From NCBI GenBank assembly GCA_027943245.1, contig JANDJZ010000069.1, positions 1 to 64,000 of the forward strand: DNA of 64,000 nt, written 5' to 3'. The notes under the pieces were generated by a model. The model was not told where the DNA came from. It worked only from the letters and a program-made list of their open reading frames with translations, and did not search any database. Positions 33,841 through 45,842 of the stretch are shown one piece after another. The translations under genes were made by a program, and so were the position numbers. Each line of letters starts with the position of its first letter. Position 1 is the first letter of the stretch. Source of the DNA: Acanthamoeba sp. SK_2022b. Lineage: Eukaryota > Discosea > Longamoebia > Acanthamoebidae.

Positions 33841-35195
33841 TTAAGGGCACTGGGGGAGGTGGACCTCGCCGCTGCCGGTGCTCGTCAGCGTGCGCGCGGC
33901 CACGTTGCCGTTGATCTGCGCGTTGGAGATGGTCACGTCGGCCAGCGGCGCCAGCAGGTTGCCCTGGAAGTTGAATGCGCTGATGGTGACGCTCGTCGCC
34001 GAGCAGATGTTCCACGTGATGAGCCCGTTCGACAGTCCGCCGAGGTTGACATCGAAACCTGAGAAGGTCACCGAAGCCTACGACGTTGACCACCAGCTGC
34101 TGCACCACGGACGATGAGGCCGACGCTGTGGGCGAGGGCGAAGCCGAGGGCGCGGGGGGAGAGGGCGACGGCGAGGGTGAGGGCCCAGGAGCCGACGGCG
34201 AAGGCGACGCGGCGGGCGAGCTTGACGCTGAGGGAGAGGCCTGAGGCGCCGAGGGTGAGGCCGAGTTGGAGGGCCGACGCGGAGGCCGAGGCCGCGAGCG
34301 ACGTCGACGGCGAAGGAGACCTGGAGGGCGAGGTCGATGCTGAGGGTGACGGGGAGGGCGCGGGAGTGGGGCACACGGGCACGTGCACCTCACCGCCGCC
34401 GCTGCCGTTCAGGGTCTGCGCGACGACGTTGCCGACGAGCTGGCCTTTGTCCAATGTCACCGACGAGTTGAAGGCGAGCAGGTTGCCCTCGAGACCGAAG
34501 CCGCGCACGGTCACCTGCTCCGACGAGCACACCACGTACGTGATGTAGGCGCCGGGCACGCCGCCGTTGTTGATGCCGAAGTTGGTGAAAGTGAGGCTCT
34601 CGTTGCCGAGGATGGCCACCACAACGCTCTCGACGGCGGAAGCGTTGGGGAAGCTGAAGGTGGCCGACGAAGCGACGTTGATGTTGGAGGCGTTGACAGT
34701 AAAGGCCTGCGAGGCGTTGGTGCTCGTGCTCGTGCACGAGATCTCTCTGAAGGCCGACACGGTGGCGGCGACACCGCCAGCAGCGCAGAGAGCGTTGGCC
34801 GTGGCGTTGAGCTGCTCGGCCTCGGCGGTGAAGTTTACCCCCGTGATGTTCTGCACGCTGCCCAGAAGCGGTTGGCCGTTGGCGAAGCTCGGGAGCTGCG
34901 TGATGTTCGTCGAGCTGTCGGCGACGAGGGTGCCGCACTGCACGTTGCCCTGGAAGTTGATGGTGGCATTTTCGCCGAGGACGATGACAGAGGGCAGCGA
35001 CGCGTTACACGGGGTGAGGCGCGATCCTACGTTAAAGCCGACGGTGCGCATGCTGCCGTTGACCGCCAGGCGGCCCTCCACGTCTCCGTTGGTCATATTG
35101 AGCGTGTAGTTGGTGCCCTCACGCCCCAGGAGGAAGACGTTGTAGGCCTATACGTTGGCGCCGAACAGGGGAGCCGGGCACAGCGGGGTGGCAGA
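33841..35195 (-). pseudogene. Broken, nearly identical partial copy of the first CAA gene
   Basis: On the minus strand this matches CAA domain 2, part of linker 2 and the end of CAA domain 3 of the gene at 7204. Similarity begins at CPAPLFGANV. There is a stop (TAG) right after ANV, where the parent has a Ser codon; then LNMTNGDVEGRLAVNGS and a full domain 2 follow (VNFTAEAEQLNATANALC is identical). The Ser-rich linker runs into a wrong frame (LGLTLGASGLSLSVKLARR), about 200 residues of linker and domain 3 are deleted, and a 1-nt insertion follows VVNVVG. The last 60 or so residues (SNGLITWNICSATSV to GEVHLPQCP) differ from the parent by about one residue. It lacks signal peptide, domain 1 and promoter. 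The upstream end stops abruptly at about 35195, against the truncated gene on the other strand. Confidence 0.85.
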
Positions 35196-35211
35196 ACAGT
35201 GGTGTGTCAGG

Positions 35212-38200
35212 TCGAGTGGCAAGCTACGGCAATTTCAGGGCCACCAACTTCGGCATCGGCAGTCGCTTGGGCGCTTGTGACGCCAACTCAACTACACTAG
35301 TCGTGGGTGGGTTAGACTCCGACATCGACTTCAATGGAGGCCTGCAGTGCGGTTCGTTGGTTACCGATAGCACTGCCGCCAACTTCACCGCCCTCCCCGG
35401 TTTCGCGAATGGCGAGCTCACACAGGGAGACCTTGTAGATCTGGCCGGTAAGAATACCATGTCCTTCGAGAGAGAGCCATAAAATGAGCGCACCTTCATC
35501 TCCCACAGGTTTGAACTTTGCACTCGCGCGGTCGCAGCTTGAGGAGGCTGCTACCAGTCTCTGCCAGGTCACCGACAGCGCCAGTATCTCCTCCAGCGTT
35601 GCGGCCGGTGGTAGCCGCCGAGCGGTCTTTTTCACCGGCAGCAGCACCAGCGCTGTGCAGGCTTTTTCAGTAAGCGCAGCTGATCTCAAGTACGATCCAG
35701 CTAGGAAGAGAGTATACTTGGGTGCATCATTAACGTTAGTTCAACAGCCAAGCCAGCTCGGTCGCATTCCACTTCCCGATTCCACAGCTCTTGAAGCAGG
35801 TCGTGGTCACCATCGAAGGCAACGATGATCTCACGCTCGGGGGCTTTCACAACTTCAATGGTATGTCTCTCCCTCCTCTCAAATTCTTCAGTTTTATTCA
35901 ACCCAACACCTGTTCAACTGAGGCAGAGGTGCAGTCCGGTTTGGTGACGTGGGTGGTGTGTTCGGCGCCTTCGGTCTCCATCGAGCAGCTGGGGTTTGTC
36001 GGCAACCTACTGGCTCCATTCTCTGATCTCTCCCTCCAGAATTCTCAGGTAGATGACATAGGGGACAAAGCTTTGGGTGCAAGTGCGAGTGGCTCACCGA
36101 AGATAATACCACAGATCGAGGGTACTGTTGTGGCTCGCGCGCTGCGCGGCAACGGCAGTGGTGAGGTCCACCTGCCATCGTGCCCTGCGGGCCTACCCTC
36201 GCCCTCCATTGCACCGTCTACATCCCCCACCGTGGCGCCCTCCACCTCGGCATCGGCGTCGCCCTCCGTCTCGGCCATTCCTTCGCCATCGACGACGGTC
36301 ACTCCTTCAGCCTTGCCCTCATCCTCAGCCACTCCATCCATCTCTAGCTCCCCCTCTGCCTCACTTTCTGCTGTCCCATCTACCTCAGCGTCGCCCTCAG
36401 CCAGCTCTCTGGTCGTCATGACGCCTCTGCCTTCGCCCTCGTCATTGCCTTCATTCTCGGCATCGCCCTTGCCGTCGCCCTCGCCATCGTCGGCCACCAC
36501 TCCCTCGGCCTCTGTCTCACCTGCGGTCTCAGCTTCCCCTTCACCCGTGCCGTCACCCTCTGCCTTGGCTCTGAGCTGCCCTCCAGCCCTGTTTGGAAGT
36601 AACGTGTCGCTCTACAACGCGTTCCTTATCGGCGCCCAGGGAGCTAACCTCACCTTCAACCTCACCAACGGCAATGTCCAAGGTGCAGTTCTGGCAGCTC
36701 TCTCCTCCCATCTTCAGATTTCCTGGTCTCCAGGCTGACCGCTGGCCATGCTTGTGTAGGTCGGGTGGCGAGTTACGGCAGCTTGCGGGCGGTCAACTTT
36801 GGCATAGGGTCGCTCCTCAGCCCGTGCAACTCGTCACTGCCGTCGCTCGTGGTTGGCGGGTAACCCTCTCATGAATATGACCACCGGCGGTGCTTGCGTG
36901 TCTGATCATGTAAATGGCCTCTGCACCCCCAGGGAGAACTCGAGCATCGAATTTGCGCAGAGTTCCGTGCTGTGCGGCTCTCTCTTCGCAGAAGATTCGC
37001 TCGACGTCGTCTCGCCTCTCAACTTTGCCGACGGTGAGATAGTCCTTGGTAGCGTCATGAACGCAACCGGCATCGACTTCTTCGCCGAGGCCGAACATCT
37101 CGATGCCACTGCCAGCGCACTCTGCGCTGCTGCAGGCACTCTACCGAACGTCTCCGCTTCGGGCCTCATCACTCTGACGGCAACCGACGCCAACGCCACA
37201 TACTCCTTCTCCGTCAACGCCTCCCACATCAACGCGGCGCGGTTGGTGTCATTCGAATTCCCCAACGCGTCGGCTGTGGAGAGCGTCGTGGTGGCCATTC
37301 AGGGCAACGAAAGCCTAACCTTCTCCGGGTTCGGTATCAACAATGGCGGCGTGCCGGGAGGCCTGGTCACCTATGTGGTGTGCTCGTCTGCCCAGGTCAC
37401 CTTGCGTGGCTTCGGCCTGCAGGGTAACCTACTCGCCGTAAACTCGTCGTTGACCATCGAGAACGGAGTCGTGGCTGGTCTCCTGGTCGCGCAGTCGATT
37501 AACGGCACCGGCGGCGGCCAAATTCTGGCCCCAGCCTGTCCCACCCCCCTTCTCTCTCCCTCAGCCTCGCCCTCGCCCTCTGCTTCAGCGACATCATCGG
37601 CATCACCCTCTACCTCGGCAACTCCCACGGCTACCTCGGCGCCCGCCTCCTCTTCTCCCTCTATAGCTGTGTCCGCTTCGCCATTAACCTCTCCAGCAGC
37701 ATCGCCCTCGGCTTCACTCTCGCCTTCTCCGTCGGTCTCTCCCATCTCGTCCCCCTCCTCGCCCATCGTGGGCGCCATCGACCGCGGCTTCGGCGTCACC
37801 GCCGCCTGCCGTCACGACAGCCCCGAGCACGGACTCGGCCTCGTGCCCGCCGTCACTATTTGGAGCAGCCCGCGCCTACAACGTGTTCCTGTCAGGCAAC
37901 GCCGATAGGACCTACGCTTTCAACCTCACCAACGGTGACGTGTGGGGCAGGGTAGCCGTCGAGGGCAGCTTCTACGCTACCAGCTTCGGCATCGGCACGC
38001 GACTGCAGTGCGGCGACGCCAATACCACCCTCGTTGTGTACGCTGCCCAATCCCACCACTCTCCTTTACCTGAACCTAAACTTTGAGCGTTCCGCACAGT
38101 TCCGGCCCGTCGGTCAAGACGAGCAATGGCGCTTTGGAGTGTGGCAACCTCGCTACTACGACCTCAACGCAGGTCATGGGCCTTTCTTTCCACAAGGGGG

Positions 38201-38912
38201 AAACTGTCACTGCCAATGACTTGTCCAGCCTCACCGGTTCGTTGCTCCCTCGAAGCCTTGTCAGCTTGAACTAATGTTGGGCCGCGCACAGGGTTCGGCT
38301 TCTTCGATGTAGCCTCAGCCCTGGCCGAGACCTCTGCTTCGCTATGCAATGGCCAGGGGGTGGCTGCGACTGCCTCATCGGGGCAAGACCTTGTGTTTGC
38401 GGGCAATGGCAACTCCTCACAGACGTTCAGCCTCACCACGGCGCAGCTACGATCAGCCACCTCGCTGCGCTTCACTTTTGCCGGCAACGCGTCGGCCATC
38501 GAGTCGGTGGTGGTCAACGTGATCGGCCCCGACGACGAGGAGATCACCTTTTCCAACTTCGCCATCAATACCGGTATGCCGCTAGCGTGCTTACGCTTGT
38601 TGTTTCTTGGCTTAACTCTGATCATCGTTGCACGGCACAGGCGGGTTGTCTTCTGGTTTGATTACATGGAACATTTGTTCGGCCACGCTGGTGGAGGTGA
38701 ATGCGTTCAATTTCGACGGTAACCTGCTCGCTCCTCTGGCCGACGTTGTCGTCGGAAACGCTCAGGTGCGCCCTCTCGCCCAACTCCTCGAAGACCTTAC
38801 CCATATTGGGCTCACAGCCTTCAATTCTCTTCATCAGATTGCGGGCAACGTGGCGGCGCGCTCGCTCACCGGAACCGGAGGCGGCGAAGTCCACACCCCC
38901 ACTTGCCCCTAA
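35212..38912 (+). pseudogene. Third three-CAA gene, 5'-truncated and frameshifted
   Basis: Exons encode the rest of CAA domain 1 (GRVASYGNFRATNFGIGS, LQCGSLVTDSTAANF, NLLAPFSDLSLQNSQ), a Ser/Pro linker, CAA domain 2 (CPPALFGSNVSLYNAFL, VLCGSLFAEDSLDVVS), a second linker and CAA domain 3 (AYNVFLSGNADRTYAF to GGEVHTPTCP, stop 38910-38912). It is closest to the minus-strand gene at 19556-24294. The first exon (signal peptide and CPxxFG...NGxVxG) is missing: the acceptor GTGTCAG|GTCGAGTGG at about 35205-35212 is preceded at once by the inverted CAA fragment. In linker 2 (about 37740-37870) the frame must shift by one base to reach domain 3, and no plausible GT-AG intron does this. It is therefore probably non-functional, unless the window's sequence or assembly is wrong here. 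Confidence 0.7.
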
Positions 38913-39008
38913 ACGCACGCGCCAAGAGGCCACCATATGCTGGCTGAGTCAATAAAGGTGGGTCGTTTTTATGAGTACACATGTGCGCAACAAGGGCTGC
39001 TTGATAAC

Positions 39009-41198
<2,190 letters not shown>

Positions 41199-41276
41199 CT
41201 TGAGCAGAGCCTGCTTTAGTTGGGGAGGTTGGTGTAGGTGGATGTGTTGGAAATACTCCTTTACACAACCTCGCCC

Positions 41277-41282
41277 TTTATA
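41277..41282 (-). promoter_or_regulatory. TATA box of the carboxylesterase gene
   Basis: The minus strand reads CATATAAAGG about 80 bp upstream of the esterase ATG. This is a canonical TATAAA in a plausible core-promoter position, in the 296-bp region shared with the divergent receptor gene. Confidence 0.6.
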
Positions 41283-41494
41283 TGGTCAGCCATAAATGAA
41301 CGGTAGAGCCGATACCCGGACTGCGGGCCGCGGTTCGTCGACTACTTTCGGCCTCCTATGCTTATTGGCCGATCGATGGCTTGCGACCATCTATTTTCAG
41401 GAGCGCGACATATCCGAACTACCAACCGGTTGCTTTGTGGCCTGGAATGGCTCCGCGCCTAGAACTGTTACACCACATACCCACAGACGCGGTC

Positions 41495-42674
41495 ATGGAG
41501 CACAGGCCTCTTCTGCTTCTTCTTGCCGCTCTGCTCGTCCTCTTCTTGTCGCTTAGAGCTGGTACGTGTGGCTGACTGCGTGGTGGTTCTCTTGGCACCC
41601 CTCCTGACGCTGGGCTTGCTGCTAGATGCCATCACAATCTACGGCAAGGGGGGCACCAGTGCCAACAAGTTCTATGAAACACTCTCCTACCTGTACCCAT
41701 TCTACCGAGATTCGGTGGCAATAGACTGGGAGGGTGTGGCTGTATTGGATTCTATCAGCCAGTACCAGAATGGCCTCATAGACTTCATCATGGTGGACTC
41801 CAAGTTCACGCCCAATATGGTGGAAGAGGGCTTCTACGGCCTACCCATGGTCGGTTCAGCCCTCATTATGGTCTACAACCTGCCCTCTCTCAACGACACT
41901 CAGCTGGTACGTTCCAAGAGCTTGTTGCACTGTACACATGTTGTCTGCCTTACCTTTCTCCACCTTGCTGCCGCTTTTCTTCTTTGTTTTCTTCTTTTGC
42001 TCTGTTGCACGTCGCCGAAGGTGCTCGACGGCGAGACACTGGCGCTCCTATGGTGCGGCAACATCTCACAGTACGTGGCCGCGGCACTCCCTTTCCTGTT
42101 GGATAAAGTTGCTGCTTCGTAGAGTCAACCTTTTCCTTCTCAAACACGCAGTTGGAATGACCCGCGGCTAGCGACCCTGAACCAAGGGGCGAACCTGCCC
42201 GACGCGCCTATCGAGCTCACCTACTACCCGGGCCACACGCCCGGCACCGTGCTCTTGCTCAAGGACGCGTTGTCCAACTACAGCACGGTGTTTGCTGAAG
42301 AGCTCAGCAAGGCCGGTGGGCTGTTCGAGAACATGCTGCCCAACAAGACAGGCCACGCCTACCCCACCTACAGCAATCCTGAACGACTCGACTACGTGCG
42401 GGTACGTTGTAGGTCCCCAGTACGTGGCCGTGAGTGGAGAATGACCAAGCTCCATGCTTTGCCAGAACACAACGTACAGCTTGACGTATTACTGGCTGGA
42501 GGACGTTTTGGGCTCGGGCCTACCCTACGCAGCGATGAAGAACAGGGCCGGTAACATTGTGCAGCCCAACACGCAGACAGTGCAAAGCGCAATGAACGAC
42601 TTCAACGACCTAGTCGAGGCTGGTAATGCCTCACCCCACCCACGCTCTTTCTTTTCACCGTTTGCCAACTTGTT

Positions 42675-42736
<62 letters not shown>

Positions 42737-45700
42737 CCACCAGGCCACCTGGAGACTCCATTGTACAACGGTCCGGGTAACGACTCGTGGCCGATTCCCT
42801 TCATCACCTTCTTAGCCTTGTATCAAAACGTCACCACCACTGACTGCACGTCGATTAAGGAGCTCCTCAACTTCATCGCCTGGACGCAGATCAACGACCA
42901 GGCCATCAGCGCCGTGTCGGATATGGGCTACATGCCGCTGGCGTTTGCCTACCGAAGCAAGCTCATCGACCTTATGGCTCGGGTGACATGCAACGGCGAC
43001 CAGGCCCTCCCGACCGCCTACATTCTGGGCGTGGGCTCGGGGTTGCCGGTCTATACGGATTGGTCGCTCAGCTACTCGGGGACCGATACCAACGTTAAGA
43101 TCTACACTGACTACAACAAGTCACCACTGGAGCAGATCACTTCTGGTACTCCTTTGGCCCACACAAAAAAGAGTGGGAAAATATAAGAAAATAAGAAACA
43201 AATCATCTCACCACCTGCGGGCTCAGGTGTGGTCGACTTTGAGATGTCAACGGAGGAGCCGACGGTCAGCCAGCTGGCGTTGGCGCCCGATCTTCGTTCG
43301 GTTCCACTTGTAGCCACAGCCATCGTCCCCGCCTATCATGTACGTACAAGTTTTTGGTTTACCATTATCGCAGGGCCGCTGATTTGGATGCTCTTGTTTG
43401 GCAGATACCCTCGCTCTATGCGAACCGACCGTTGGTGTTCACCTTGGAGGTGATAGCCGACATCTTGCTCAACAAGGTCAAGGCCTGGAACGACCAGTCG
43501 ATCGCGGCGCTCAACCCAAACCTCACTTTGCCGAGCACGGACATCATCATCGCCTACGACAACCGCTCATCCAGCAACCGCATTTGGATCAACGCACTAC
43601 GACAGGTCGGCGAGTTTGCCTCCCAGGTAAATCTAGCCACGCTGGCCTTTCCCACCAGTGGTTTGGCGTCGCTGACCGACATGTCGAACGGGAGCAGGTC
43701 GGCGAGGACGCGGCAATCACATCGCTCCCGGTGTTTGTCGAAGCGCCGGAGCGGATCAGGGAGGCCGGCCCGACCAACCTCGGCTCGACGATGACAAAGA
43801 ACAACGGGAGCTTTGCCATCAGCGATCTGTACGTCTTCCGGTCGGTTCGGAGCTTGTCCGTCGGACGCCTGCGCAACGACCAACTGCTGGCCGCTGATGA
43901 GGCCTCCGTCGTCGCCGCCATCAACGCCAAAGGCTCCATGGACACGTGGGCTACTCGTCGACAAGGTCCGTGTCCTTCCATGGATGCCGTTCTCGGTTCT
44001 ATTTCGACTTACCGGCCTTGCACGTGCAGTCGGCAGCGATGGCATGTGGCCGATAGTTCGTGTCCATCATCTCTTCATTCGGTGAGTGTGGCCCCAGCAC
44101 TTTGTGCCAAGTGGCGGCGTGCCTGGGAGGCTCTGGGAGTGAGTGTTGACTCGAGTCTCTTTTGTTTCGAAAAGGTCGAGAATGGGCAACTGCTTAAGGG
44201 CACAGGCCGTGGCCGACTGGGTCTACTGGACGCAAAGGTCTACCGCGGCAAACTCCAGCGCGCTTCGGTACGTGTGGGCCATACAACTCTACATGCGTTT
44301 CTCCCAAGCGGACGGTTCTCTCCTCCTCACCTCCTCAGTTTCATCGCCAACCCTGAACAGGAGTTGGGCCGTAGTGGCCAATCACGCCCAAAACGGCGAC
44401 GCCCTCCTCACCAAGTTTCTGTCCTCGGTGCGCGTCGTCCCCCTGCGTCGCATGTGCGCACGTGATCTAATAGCTATTCGGCGGGGCTATGTGTGCGTGC
44501 GCAGGTGGTCTGCGATGGGCGTGAAGTGAGTTCGGCGTTCGGCTGCATTTACAACGGCACGTTCTGCAGCAACCACGGCGAATGCTCCAACGGCAAATGC
44601 CAGTGCAGCGAGGGATGGGCGGGCGCCCAGTGCCAAAGTCTCGTCGACGGGGCGTCCGGCTCCGATTCGACGAACGTAGTGCTGGGCGCTGTGCTCGGCA
44701 GCGTAGTGCCGGTAGTCTTCCTCCTGCTCCTGCTCCTCGTGGGCCTCACGCTGCTTGCGATACGCAACTCGCGGAGGCAGCAGCACAACGAATGGGAGAT
44801 GGACTTTGACGAGCTCGAGATGGGCGAGCAGCTGGGAGCCGGCGGGTACGCCTTGCCGCAGGCCTGCACAAGTCCTCTTGTGTTGTGTTGTGTTGTGTTG
44901 TGTTGTGTTGTGGTGTGGTGTGGTGTGTTGTGGTGTGTGTTGTGTTGTGTTGTGGTGTGTGTGTGGTCGGTGACCTCTCCTGCTGCTTCTTGCGTAATCA
45001 TCCCCAGGTATGGCATTGTGCTCAAGGCCAAGTGGCGCGGCACTGAGGTGGCTGTCAAGACGATAGCAGCCAAGAGCATCACGAAAGAGATGGAGCGTAG
45101 CTTCCGGGAGGAGGTAACCAACCAGCTGCTCAACTATACAACCTGGAGATGCGTAGCGTGACATGAGTTATTGCATTATGGCCGGACAGGTGCGCGTGAT
45201 GACCGCGCTGCGCCATCCCAACATCGTGCTGTTTATGGCTGCGTCAACGTCTCTGCCCAATCTCTGCATCGTGATGGAGTACATGGCCCTTGGTTCCTTG
45301 TTCGACGTACGCCGCGCTCCTCCCGCCTCTCTATTTCTTCATAGCACAATCCCCTCTGATTCGTTGCTGACACCTCCGAGCCGACCACGATCGGCCACTC
45401 GGCACCATGATGCAGCTGTTGCACAACGAGCTGATACCGCTGCTCCCGTTCGTGCTCAAGGCCAAGATGGCCTACCAGACCGCCAGGGGCATGCATTTCC
45501 TACATTCGGCGGGCATCGTCCACCGGGACCTCAAGTCGCTCAACCTGCTGCTCGACAACAAGTGGAACGTAAAGGTGAGCGACTTTGGCCTCACCAAGTT
45601 CCGCGCCGAGGTGAAGAAACGCAACGGAGACCACGTGGGCAGCATTCACTGGAGCGCGCCCGAGGTGCTGGATGAGTCGGCCGACGTCGATTACGTCCTC

Positions 45701-45771
45701 GCCGACGTGTACAGCTTCGGCATCATCCTCTGGGAAATCCTGACTCGGGGTATCCCTTACTACGGACTCAG

Positions 45772-45842
<71 letters not shown>

